Shown: positions 1-5,761, counted from the first letter of the stretch. The stretch is DNA of 7,177 bases from Acidobacteriota bacterium (GCA_021789565.1 JAJYJL010000405.1:1-7177); one strand, 5' to 3'. Numbers and translations are program-made. Notes: generated from the letters alone by a model not told the origin.

Positions 1-255
1 CCAGCAGACCAGCAGGATACTGATAAAGCGTTTGGCGCTCCAATGTTCGGCCAGATAGCCGCCCGGAATCTGCAGCAGCAGATAGCCCCAGAAAAAAATG
101 CCCGCTGCGCTTCCGGCCTGGGCAGGATTCATGTGAAGGTCGTGACTGATGGAAGGCAGGGCTAAAGAGATATTTGTCCGGTCGACAAACGCGATCGTGT
201 ACATGATGAATGCGACCGGGATAATATGCTGCCAGCGTTTCTCTGGAGTTGGCAT
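1..255 (-). CDS. MFS transporter, ACS-like family (N-terminal part, truncated by window edge)
   Basis: Only the first 85 codons are in the window; the gene runs off base 1. The ATG is at 255-253 and the frame stays open. The product begins MPTPEKRWQHIIPV and has TM1 at about residues 10-33, with the D25-R26-x-N28 pattern (AFVDRTNIS) common in anion:cation symporter (ACS) members of the major facilitator superfamily. TM2 is at about 47-68 (FFWGYLLLQIPGG), followed by a motif-A-like loop (GGYLAEHWSAKRF, 65-77). These features are typical of inner-membrane, proton-coupled uptake of organic anions such as sugar acids or aromatic acids. The substrate cannot be assigned from this fragment. It is codirectional with the upstream kinase gene, 135 bp away, and has its own promoter-like sequence at 294-267. 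No Shine-Dalgarno sequence is evident. Confidence is high for MFS and moderate for the ACS subgroup. Confidence 0.88.
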   Translation of the reverse strand, partial: MPTPEKRWQHIIPVAFIMYTIAFVDRTNISLALPSISHDLHMNPAQAGSAAGIFFWGYLLLQIPGGYLAEHWSAKRFISILLVCW

Positions 256-266
256 AGGCGGGCAGG

Positions 267-294
267 ATTATACCAAAGTCTCGCCGATACTCAA
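267..294 (-). promoter_or_regulatory. Putative sigma-70-type promoter of the MFS gene
   Basis: On the minus strand, TTGAGT (294-289) is followed after 16 bp by a perfect TATAAT (272-267). The -10 box ends only 11 bp before the ATG at 255, so transcription would begin about 5 nt upstream of the start codon. That would make the mRNA practically leaderless, which agrees with the lack of a Shine-Dalgarno sequence. The sequence match is seen directly; the activity is inferred. Confidence 0.5.
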
Positions 295-350
295 TTTTTA
301 TGTTGTCCGAAGCAGGAAATAATATAGGCAGTGAATCTCCGGGTGCGGAA

Positions 351-391
351 ACAAGCCACTAAAAGAAAACGACTCGCGCAGTATGGCTTGT
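351..391 (-). terminator. Possible weak terminator or hairpin after the kinase gene
   Basis: ACAAGCCA (351-358) and TGGCTTGT (384-391) form a perfect 8-bp inverted repeat separated by 25 nt, starting inside the stop codon of the minus-strand kinase gene. In the transcript the loop is U-rich and the distal arm runs into UUUCC. The position suits a terminator between the kinase and the MFS gene, but the long loop and short U tract make intrinsic termination doubtful. Confidence 0.25.
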
Positions 392-1281
392 CAGGAACTG
401 CGTTCGGAGGTTGCTGGTTCGGTTTCAATAATACGCGGCATCTGCTGGGTCCTGTACAAATGATTCAACAGAACTGTGCCGGCAGGGGTAATGTAGCCCT
501 TGCGCAGGGCTTCTGTGACAAAAGCTTTGGCCATTACAACGGCATCGTGCGGCTGCCTTCCAAGCGCCAGGTTGGCTGCAATGGCAGATGAAAACGTGGA
601 TCCAGGTCCATACGGGGCCTCCACTTTGAAGCGCTCGCCCGCCAAAGTCTCGCTGACTTCGCGGTCAAAATAAATGTCGAAGGGTTTTTCGAATACACCT
701 CCCGCAACCACGGCCGAACGCGCTCCGAATTCGACTAGTTTTGCTGCAGCGGTTTTCATTTCCGTGGGCGACTGGACCGGAAGTCCTGTTAGCGCAGCGG
801 CCTCCATCGCATTCGGAGTCACAACCGTTGCCCGACCTACCAGCAGACTTCGCAGGACATCAGCACCCGCCGTCTCTTTTCCTGCGGGAGCATCCATTCC
901 GCGCAAGTCGGGGTCAACAACCACGGGAATCGAGCGATAGGCGTCCAGCACCTCACAAATGGCTTCAACATGGGCCCGACCGCTAACCATTCCGACTTTG
1001 ACAGCGCGGACTTCATGTTCTTTGAAAAGAGAAAAGAGCGTTTCTTTGAGCCACTGTGAAGCTGTCGGATGAAGTCTGTGTTTCGTCCCTGCATGGGAGA
1101 GCACCAGCGTTGTTACAGCCGCTACCCCGTAACAATTGTGGGCCGCAAAGGTCTTTAAGTCCGAAATCGTCCCGGACTGCCCGAAAGGATCAAACTCCGC
1201 AATAGACAATGACACCGGAGGAAGTTCGTTTAGCAAAGTGTCCACCCTTAAAGTAATATCAATCGGCCTGCCACGAAGCAC
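391..1281 (-). CDS. ThiD/ribokinase-family kinase (hydroxymethylpyrimidine / phosphomethylpyrimidine kinase-like), divergent
   Basis: A 296-aa protein of the PfkB/ribokinase superfamily, closest in layout to ThiD, which phosphorylates HMP and HMP-P in thiamine pyrimidine synthesis. Visible landmarks are SIAEFDPFGQSG (26-37) in place of the usual IAGSDPSGGAG, DLKTFAAHNCYG (41-52), VKVGM (95-99), VVDPDLRG (121-128), TPNAMEAAALTG (155-166), VVAGG (191-195) and YGPGSTFSSA (224-233) in place of the HGTGCTLSAA anion-hole loop. The overall fold is therefore clear, but several substrate and catalytic positions differ: Cys to Ser at 228, Thr to Pro at 226, and Ala where K-GG is usual. It could be a ThiD paralogue with another substrate. 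The GTG at 1281 has no ribosome binding site. A TTG at 1236-1234, preceded by AAGGGTGG (1249-1242), is an attractive alternative that gives a more ThiD-like N-terminus. No other thiamine gene and no thiamine riboswitch is seen nearby. Confidence 0.78.
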   Translation of the reverse strand: MLRGRPIDITLRVDTLLNELPPVSLSIAEFDPFGQSGTISDLKTFAAHNCYGVAAVTTLVLSHAGTKHRLHPTASQWLKETLFSLFKEHEVRAVKVGMVSGRAHVEAICEVLDAYRSIPVVVDPDLRGMDAPAGKETAGADVLRSLLVGRATVVTPNAMEAAALTGLPVQSPTEMKTAAAKLVEFGARSAVVAGGVFEKPFDIYFDREVSETLAGERFKVEAPYGPGSTFSSAIAANLALGRQPHDAVVMAKAFVTEALRKGYITPAGTVLLNHLYRTQQMPRIIETEPATSERSS

Positions 1282-1365
1282 GGTTTAATTGTGCATCGCG
1301 TGTTTCGTGCCCGTCACACAGTGCCGCCTCTGGAAACATGCTGATCCGTTAGCGCCCCATGCGGC

Positions 1366-1662
1366 TCAGACCTTCGCCGTCTGACGCTCATAGGCGTCCA
1401 GGCACTCCTGGGAGCAGAAGTGCAGAATCTTGTTTCCTTGTACCAGGCGGTGCGAAACTTCGGTGGAAACGAACATGCCGCATACAGGATCGCGGACCGT
1501 TCGCCCTTGCGGCACAGTTGCCGCCCGCGGCGCGGGGCCGCTCGGTCCACGGCCTGGACGCTGTCGCGCCCCACCCAACAGGCCACGAATAGCCCTGGAG
1601 ATGGTCCACACGACGCCCAGCATGAAAAACAGATCCAGAATGGCTTCAAATAAACTTGCCAC
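1366..1662 (-). CDS. Small membrane-anchored YHS-type (metal-binding) protein
   Basis: A 98-aa protein. Residues 5-25 form one hydrophobic helix (ILDLFFMLGVVW), residues 30-52 are a Gly/Pro/Arg/Ala-rich linker, and residues 55-92 are a YHS-like domain: RDPVCGM (57-63), then HFCSQECLDAYE (81-92). Cys61, Cys83 and Cys87 are the expected metal-ligand cysteines of the YHS/TRASH-like fold, which in other proteins binds or senses heavy metals or iron. The linker composition suggests a tethered domain, probably on the cytoplasmic side. The start is a GTG at 1662-1660 with no clear Shine-Dalgarno sequence. It lies 43 bp downstream of the TPR gene stop and may be cotranscribed with it. The specific function is unknown; small proteins of this design are usually annotated only as YHS-domain proteins. 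Confidence 0.75.
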   Translation of the reverse strand: MASLFEAILDLFFMLGVVWTISRAIRGLLGGARQRPGRGPSGPAPRAATVPQGRTVRDPVCGMFVSTEVSHRLVQGNKILHFCSQECLDAYERQTAKV

Positions 1663-1705
1663 GGTAATTTGACCGCGTCCCGTTGCGCAGTCTCCCTGAT
1701 TTCCT

Positions 1706-2365
1706 TTACGGCTTCACGGCGGTGCCTGCGTTGCCCATGGCCGCGTCCAATTTCGACTTGATACCCGTCAAGCCCGGATAATTGGGGTTCTCGCGACTGA
1801 GTTTATTCCAATATTTGGTCGCGGCACGCAGGTCATGTGTCCCTTCAAGATTCACCACAATCAGGTTGAAAAGTGTCGGTTGGTTATTTGGGTTTTGTTT
1901 CAGGGCGTTATTATATTCTGCGATGGCCTGCTGCGGCTGTCCGGTATAGAAGTAAGAGGTTCCCAAGTCCGTATGCGCGTTGATGTTCCGCGGGTCAAGC
2001 GTCAACGCACGCTGGTACCAGTTAATCGCAAGGTTGAAGTAATGCTTGTCATAAAGGTAGTTGGCCAGTTCCAGCGGAACTTGCGGGTCTTTCGGGTTTT
2101 GGTTCGCGCGCTGTGTAAGATTCTCAATTACCTTGGCAACTTCAAGCGGCGGATGCCCGTTGGGGAGGCCGGTTGCAGGATCAATATTTCCACCCGCCCC
2201 GGCACTCATAGCACCAGCAGCGGACCCCGCATCCGAAGCCGAAGTGCCGGCCGTAGCCACGGCAGCAGCCGGGACGCTCGCCTGACGTTGGGATTTGTAA
2301 ATAAATCCCGCCAGGAACCCCACGCTGAAAAAGATAATCGCGGTAACAATCGTTTCGATTTTCAC
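1706..2365 (-). CDS. N-terminally anchored tetratricopeptide-repeat protein
   Basis: A 219-aa protein with one N-terminal membrane helix (residues 5-23, IVTAIIFFSVGFLAGFIYK), a low-complexity Ala/Gly/Ser linker (about 30-60), and about three TPR units at roughly 94-127, 128-161 and 162-195. The TPR signatures include WYQRALTLDPRN (116-127), LGTSYFYTGQPQQAIAEY (134-151) and LKQNPNN (155-161). TPRs mediate protein-protein contacts. The layout, a short tail, one TM helix and then TPRs, resembles CcmH/NrfG-like or YfgM-like assembly factors, but nothing in the window (no cytochrome c maturation or bam genes) supports a specific role. The start is GTG (2365-2363), with AAGGCG about 10 nt upstream as a modest ribosome binding site. 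The upstream region contains a GTAC palindrome that may control it. Confidence 0.85.
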   Translation of the reverse strand: MKIETIVTAIIFFSVGFLAGFIYKSQRQASVPAAAVATAGTSASDAGSAAGAMSAGAGGNIDPATGLPNGHPPLEVAKVIENLTQRANQNPKDPQVPLELANYLYDKHYFNLAINWYQRALTLDPRNINAHTDLGTSYFYTGQPQQAIAEYNNALKQNPNNQPTLFNLIVVNLEGTHDLRAATKYWNKLSRENPNYPGLTGIKSKLDAAMGNAGTAVKP

Positions 2366-2399
2366 TGTTTGGTCACGCCTTGTTTCAGAAACTTTACTC

Positions 2400-2417
2400 T
2401 AAAGTACTTTATAGTAC
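2400..2417. promoter_or_regulatory. Palindromic operator candidate overlapping the TPR-gene promoter
   Basis: TAAAGTACTTTA (2400-2411) is a perfect 12-bp palindrome. It overlaps a second dyad, GTACT-TTAT-AGTAC (2404-2417), so two AGTAC copies sit exactly 10 bp apart, one helical turn. On the minus strand the element contains TATAAA (2413-2408), a plausible -10 box for the TPR gene about 43 bp upstream of its start. A dimeric repressor covering the -10 region is a reasonable inference; the regulator is unknown. Confidence 0.4.
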
Positions 2418-2537
2418 GATATAAGGCTGGCCAATGGTAGTGAGAACAAGTGTGGCGTCTCTGCTTTTTGCCTGCCAGGGACAGGAGACGAAACCGCTGA
2501 CCCGATTCCTGCAAGTGTATTTTTGAACTTTGGTCTT

Positions 2538-2557
2538 GCCGGGCCTGGCAGCCCGGC
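2538..2557. repeat. Perfect GC hairpin (7-bp stem, 6-nt loop)
   Basis: GCCGGGC and GCCCGGC flank the loop CTGGCA. The stem is all G/C. No T tract follows on either strand, so it is not a classical intrinsic terminator. It lies about 130 bp upstream of the ALDH start and could be in the 5' leader of that mRNA or be a dispersed palindromic repeat. Confidence 0.45.
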
Positions 2558-2674
2558 TGTAGAATCCGAAGCCCGTGAATTCCGGCAATTTGGGCTCGGC
2601 CAGCGCTGAAGCGACAGGCGGCAGCGCCTTTCTTGCTACACGTTCCGTTTTATGAGGTTCCAGCCACAAAGACC

Positions 2675-2682
2675 GAGGGAGG
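2675..2682 (+). promoter_or_regulatory. Ribosome binding site that fixes the ALDH start
   Basis: GAGGGAGG lies 4 nt before the ATG at 2687. It excludes the longer reading from a TTG at 2633, which would add 18 residues unlike any ALDH N-terminus and places this site inside the gene. Confidence 0.75.
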
Positions 2683-2686
2683 TCCC

Positions 2687-4144
2687 ATGTCAGACGTTTA
2701 CCGAAACCTGATTGCCGGGCAATGGGTTGAATGCGACTCAAAGAAGACATTCCCCAACATCAATCCGGCCAATACCGACGAAGTCCTTGGACACTTCCAG
2801 GCTTCCGGCGCTGAGGAAGTGCAAATGGCCTGCGATGAAGCAGCCAAGGCGCAGCCCGCGTGGGCAACGTTACCCGCGCCCGCTCGCGGTGAGTATCTTT
2901 TTAAAGCCGCTGAAAAACTGGAATCACGCCTCGACAGCATCGCAGCGGATATGACTCGCGAAGAAGGCAAAACCCTTCCCGAAGCTAAGGGAGAAGTGAA
3001 ACGGGCCATCAATATCTTCCGCTATTTCGGCGGTGAGGGAGCCCGGTCATTCAGTTATCAGATTCCATCTGAGCGGCCCAACGTCTTTTGTTACATGATG
3101 CGCAAGCCACTCGGCGTGGTCGGCCTGATCACCCCGTGGAATTTCCCGAGCGCTATTCCAGCCTGGAAGATGGCTCCGGCACTGGTGGCGGGCAATACGG
3201 TTGTAATGAAGCCCGCGTCGCTGGCACCGCTTAGCCCGTATCGTCTGATAGAAGCGCTTGTTGAGGTTGGCATACCCGCGGGGGTGGTGAACTACGTTAC
3301 AGGAAGCGGCAGCGCGGCAGGCAACGCACTTGTAGAGCATCCTGCCATTCGCGCCGTTTCATTTACGGGATCGTGCGGAGTCGGCAACAGTCTTCACAAG
3401 AAACTGTCTGGACGCAAGGTTCGTGTCCAGCTTGAAATGGGCGGCAAGAACCCGACGATTGTACTGAAGGATGCTGACCTTGATTACGCGGTCGATATCC
3501 TTGTGAATGGCGCGTTCTTCTCCACCGGGCAGAAATGCACCGCCTGCAGCCGTGCCATCATTGAGAAAGACATTTACAAACCATTGGTCGAAAAGCTGGT
3601 GGCAAAGACCAAAGCCTTGAAAGTTGGCAACGGCCTGGAACCAGGAATTCACGTCGGTCCCGCCGTTGACGAGGATCAGCTTGAGACTGATCTCAAGTAC
3701 ATTGAGATTGCCAAAAGCGAAGGCGCAAAGCTGTTGTGCGGCGGCAACCGGCTGACCGGCGGCATCTATGAAAAGGGCTTCTTTGTTGAGCCGACGATCT
3801 TTGATGAGGTCAAGCCTGAAATGCGTATTGCCCAGGAAGAAGTGTTTGGGCCGGTCCTCTCGTTAATGGCCGCGAATGACTTTGAAGACGCGATGCGGCT
3901 GGCGAACGGTGTGCAGTTTGGCCTTTCGGCTTCAGTCGTGTCGCGAGACCTCACCCGCGTCCACCAGTTCATCAACAGTATTGAGGCGGGTTTGATCACC
4001 GTCAACCTGCCGACAGCGGGGGTGGAATATCAACTCCCGTTCGGCGGCACCAAGGAATCCAGTTTTGGCATGCGCGAGCAGGGTCCGCTGGCGCTAGATT
4101 TCTACACCGAATCGCGCACCGTCTATATGAAATACACACAATAA
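2687..4144 (+). CDS. NAD(P)-dependent aldehyde dehydrogenase, alpha-ketoglutaric semialdehyde dehydrogenase-like
   Basis: A complete 485-aa member of the aldehyde dehydrogenase superfamily, cytoplasmic, oxidising an aldehyde to the carboxylate with NAD(P)+. All key residues are present: TPWNFP (149-154) with Asn152, the cofactor-binding lysine K175 in VVMKPAS, FTGS (226-229), general base E250 in LEMGGKNP, nucleophile C284 in GQKCTACSR, and the EEVFGPV motif (384-390) with E385. The C-terminal pattern (GVEYQLPFGGTKESSFGMREQG, abbreviated here as VEYQ at 446-449, FGG at 452-454 and REQG at 463-466) and the FFSTGQKCTA core resemble 2,5-dioxovalerate / alpha-ketoglutaric semialdehyde dehydrogenases of sugar-acid, pentose and hydroxyproline breakdown. 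Succinate-semialdehyde or other ALDHs are alternatives. It is the first gene of an apparent operon, with the next start 32 bp after its stop. Confidence 0.9.
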   Translation: MSDVYRNLIAGQWVECDSKKTFPNINPANTDEVLGHFQASGAEEVQMACDEAAKAQPAWATLPAPARGEYLFKAAEKLESRLDSIAADMTREEGKTLPEAKGEVKRAINIFRYFGGEGARSFSYQIPSERPNVFCYMMRKPLGVVGLITPWNFPSAIPAWKMAPALVAGNTVVMKPASLAPLSPYRLIEALVEVGIPAGVVNYVTGSGSAAGNALVEHPAIRAVSFTGSCGVGNSLHKKLSGRKVRVQLEMGGKNPTIVLKDADLDYAVDILVNGAFFSTGQKCTACSRAIIEKDIYKPLVEKLVAKTKALKVGNGLEPGIHVGPAVDEDQLETDLKYIEIAKSEGAKLLCGGNRLTGGIYEKGFFVEPTIFDEVKPEMRIAQEEVFGPVLSLMAANDFEDAMRLANGVQFGLSASVVSRDLTRVHQFINSIEAGLITVNLPTAGVEYQLPFGGTKESSFGMREQGPLALDFYTESRTVYMKYTQ

Positions 4145-4165
4145 ACGGCTATATCAGAAACGATC

Positions 4166-4170
4166 AGGAG
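4166..4170 (+). promoter_or_regulatory. Ribosome binding site of the U32-like gene
   Basis: AGGAG lies 6 nt upstream of the ATG at 4177, within the 32-bp gap after the ALDH stop. This supports translation of both genes from one mRNA. Confidence 0.7.
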
Positions 4171-4176
4171 ATTGAC

Positions 4177-5106
4177 ATGAAAAAGACACAGCAATTCCTT
4201 GCCAAGCTCAAGTTGCCGGTCGAAGACAATCATGCCTTGAAACCTACATCTCTGACGTTCAGGGACGGCGGTCAATACCGTTTTGAAATCCCAAGCGTGG
4301 AAGGCCCGCGTGTTTTCCGCGAGGTATTGGACGCCGCCGCGAAACTGAATGTCCCTATCCATCGTGTGAGCCAGGGCAGCGGCGTGATGCTGCTGACCAA
4401 AGCCGAAATTTCTGAAATGGCCCATATTGGCCACGACCAGCGCATTGAGGTTTGCCTGTTTGTCGGACCGCGCGCCACTTTTGAAACAGGAGCGCAGACC
4501 TTGTCAACCGCCGGCAAGGTGATCGGTCTGCAGCACCGCGGCGCCGACCAACTGGTCTATGCCATTGAGGACGTCAAGCGCGCCTGCGACCTGGGCATTC
4601 GCAGCATTCTGCCCGCCGATCTCGGTCTGATCTGGGTGATCAATGAGATGAAGAAGAAAGGCGAGTTGCCGAAAAATCTGGTCGTCAAGAGCTCGGTTAC
4701 GTTGCCGGCTGCGAACCCCGCCACAGCACGCTTGTTCGAACAGGCCGGTGTTTCTACGTTGAATATTCCCACGGATCTTTCACCCGCGCAGATCGGCGCC
4801 ATTCGCCAGGCGGTCAGCATTCCGATTGACCTCTACATCGAGGTGCCGGACAACTTCGGCGGCTTCATCCGTTACTACGAGATGCCTAAAATCATCCAGG
4901 TGGCGGCGCCCAACTATTTTAAGTTCGGATTGCGCAATGCTCCGGACATCTATCCTTCCGGCACTCATATTGAAGACCTGGCGTGCAGGATGGGACGCGA
5001 GCGCGTCCGCCGCGCGCGCATCGCCCTCGACCTGCTTGAGCAGTACGCCCCGGAGGCGAAGATGTCGCCGCTGGGTTCGAAAGACCTTGGCATCCCGGAG
5101 GTCTGA
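4177..5106 (+). CDS. U32-peptidase-like family protein, probable TIM-barrel, function unknown
   Basis: A complete 309-aa cytoplasmic protein with no signal peptide or TM helix. Alternating strand-helix segments ending in short acidic or glycine loops suggest a barrel: IEVCLFVGPRA (90-100), VIGLQHRGADQLVYAIEDVKRA (115-136, key pattern QHRGADQL), GIRSILPADLGLIW (140-153), VVKSSVTLP (169-177), VSTLNIPTDLS (192-202), IPIDLYIEVPDNFGGF (215-230) and FKFGLRNAPDIYPSG (248-262). The last block, with its Asn-Ala-Pro-Asp-Ile-Tyr-Pro core, and the C-terminal helix RERVRRARIALDLLEQY (274-290) resemble proteins labelled U32 family peptidase that occur beside catabolic genes. The classical U32 signature, which contains conserved Gly-[Ser/Ala]-x-Cys and Cys-x-[Leu/Ile/Val/Met]-Ser, is absent, so peptidase activity should not be assumed. 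Operon context with the ALDH suggests a catabolic enzyme or lyase acting on the same substrate. The family call is from memory of such sequences and is moderately confident. Confidence 0.65.
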   Translation: MKKTQQFLAKLKLPVEDNHALKPTSLTFRDGGQYRFEIPSVEGPRVFREVLDAAAKLNVPIHRVSQGSGVMLLTKAEISEMAHIGHDQRIEVCLFVGPRATFETGAQTLSTAGKVIGLQHRGADQLVYAIEDVKRACDLGIRSILPADLGLIWVINEMKKKGELPKNLVVKSSVTLPAANPATARLFEQAGVSTLNIPTDLSPAQIGAIRQAVSIPIDLYIEVPDNFGGFIRYYEMPKIIQVAAPNYFKFGLRNAPDIYPSGTHIEDLACRMGRERVRRARIALDLLEQYAPEAKMSPLGSKDLGIPEV

Positions 5107-5292
5107 AGCAAGCATCACGAAACCTGTGAAGACCGCTATTCCTGTTTGGCGCAATGTCATGCCGGCCGGCTTTCACTTTATCGGGGCGTGCCGGGTCCTT
5201 TCTGGAATTGTTCGACTTGGCGAAGCGTTCCTGCCGTGACGGGGATATGCGCGCAAACATTTGGCTTTTTGCCTCCAGATTTGAAACGCTTT
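5107..5292. other. Intergenic spacer after the ALDH/U32-like operon
   Basis: About 190 bp with no convincing ORF. It contains a self-complementary GCCGGCCGGC near 5161-5170 followed by a T-rich stretch, but there is no loop and no strong terminator. I saw no clear promoter for the downstream ORF. Confidence 0.4.
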
Positions 5293-5301
5293 AAGGAGGG
5301 G
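5293..5301 (+). promoter_or_regulatory. Strong ribosome binding site of the stub ORF
   Basis: AAGGAGGGG is centred about 11 nt before the ATG at 5309, with 7 nt of spacing. It is one of the best Shine-Dalgarno sequences in the window and shows that the reading frame was, or still is, translated. Confidence 0.7.
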
Positions 5302-5308
5302 TAAAGCG

Positions 5309-5548
5309 ATGCGCCTGAAGGCCTTCATCTATATATTTCTTGTATTGTCGCCCAATATCGCTGTCGCGGCCTTGGCACAAGGCCAGAGCAATTCCACTTT
5401 GGGCAGCACGCAAAAGCAAACTCGTGAAGTCTTCGCGAATCTTAAATTCCGAAACCTTGGACCCTCCGTGGCCGGCGTACGCGTCAGGCGCTCCCACACT
5501 GCTAGCAGGAATCCGATCGTTGTGGCGGCCCCGAACACGAGCAATTGA
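5309..5548 (+). pseudogene. Truncated 5' part of a secreted sortilin/BNR-repeat-like protein, or a small secreted protein
   Basis: The 79-codon ORF has a good Shine-Dalgarno sequence and an N-terminal Sec signal peptide (MRLK, hydrophobic 5-20, likely cleavage after ALA at about residue 23). Residues 42-56 (FANLKFRNLGPSVAG) closely match the conserved beginning of the mature part of large secreted VPS10/sortilin or BNR-repeat glycosidase-like proteins abundant in Acidobacteriota, where NLGP-x-V-x-GGR-V is followed by roughly a thousand residues of beta-propeller. Here the homology fades after GPSVAG and a TGA ends the frame at 5548. The other forward frames downstream do not restore propeller-like sequence. 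The simplest reading is a gene remnant left by deletion or recombination just after the first conserved block. An alternative is a genuine short exported peptide. Confidence 0.55.
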
Positions 5549-5761
5549 GCTCGCCTCAATGGCGAAGTTGTCGCTGCACGTCTGGCGTGCGTTGCTTGCT
5601 GCACGATGACGATTTGAATTGTCGAGCGGATTTCCGAGCCGAGTTGCCCAGTTGCTGACTGTGCAGTATTGTCAAGGGCTTGTCAAATAAGCGGGAGAGT
5701 CGCCTGCACACAGAAACCCTTCTGCCCGCCATCCCGTATATCATGTTAGGTATACACGAGG
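5549..5761. other. Spacer between the stub ORF and the PDZ-membrane gene
   Basis: The spacer is 213 bp with no credible ORF. It contains a direct repeat GCTGCACG (5573-5580 and 5598-5605), two TTGTCAA copies 11 bp apart (5669-5675 and 5680-5686), and a GTATA...TATAC dyad (5736-5740 and 5751-5755) just before the next ATG. It probably holds the promoter of the PDZ gene and perhaps decayed remains of the missing propeller gene, though I could not recognise any. Confidence 0.45.
5669..5686 (+). repeat. Tandem TTGTCAA direct repeat, possible regulator site
   Basis: TTGTCAA occurs at 5669-5675 and 5680-5686, a spacing of 11 bp or about one DNA turn, roughly 75-90 bp before the ATG of the PDZ gene. 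The first copy is also a -35-like hexamer (TTGTCA), but no -10 box follows at 16-18 bp. It could be an activator site; this is weak evidence. Confidence 0.25.

Larger units (their letters stand above)
2366..2686. other. Divergent intergenic region between the TPR and ALDH genes
   Basis: This 321-bp stretch separates the two divergent transcription units. It contains a GTAC palindrome (2400-2417) near the TPR side, a perfect GC-rich hairpin (2538-2557), a looser inverted repeat GCGCTG/CAGCGC (2603-2608 and 2622-2627), and the ALDH ribosome binding site at its right end. No coding sequence in it looks real. I saw no convincing -35/-10 pair for the ALDH operon. Confidence 0.6.

Noticed and set aside
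1835..2440. 201-aa plus-strand ORF antisense to the TPR gene
   Set aside because: It covers the TPR coding strand in reverse, has no ribosome binding site and no recognisable motif, and its composition follows the codon structure of the TPR gene.
2546..2560. Sigma-54 promoter resemblance (TGGCAG then CTGTA)
   Set aside because: The GG and GC dinucleotides do not fall at the required 10-bp spacing, and the sequence is explained by the hairpin.
2603..2632. GCGCTG/CAGCGC inverted repeat followed by CTTTCTT as a terminator
   Set aside because: It has a 13-nt loop, a short 6-bp stem and an interrupted T tract, and there is no plus-strand gene upstream for it to terminate.
2633..2686. 18-residue N-terminal extension of the ALDH from a TTG
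   Set aside because: It would place the strong GAGGGAGG ribosome binding site inside the gene, and the residues do not resemble an ALDH N-terminus.
2409..2750. 113-aa minus-strand ORF in the divergent intergenic region
   Set aside because: It overlaps the certain ALDH start and the GC hairpin, has no motif and no ribosome binding site.
4780..5160. 126-aa minus-strand ORF opposite the end of the U32-like gene
   Set aside because: It is an antisense shadow of a clearly coding region, without motifs.
4826..5239. 137-aa plus-strand ORF in another frame of the U32-like gene
   Set aside because: Its Arg/Ser-rich composition is typical of an out-of-frame reading of GC-rich codons, with no domain and no ribosome binding site.
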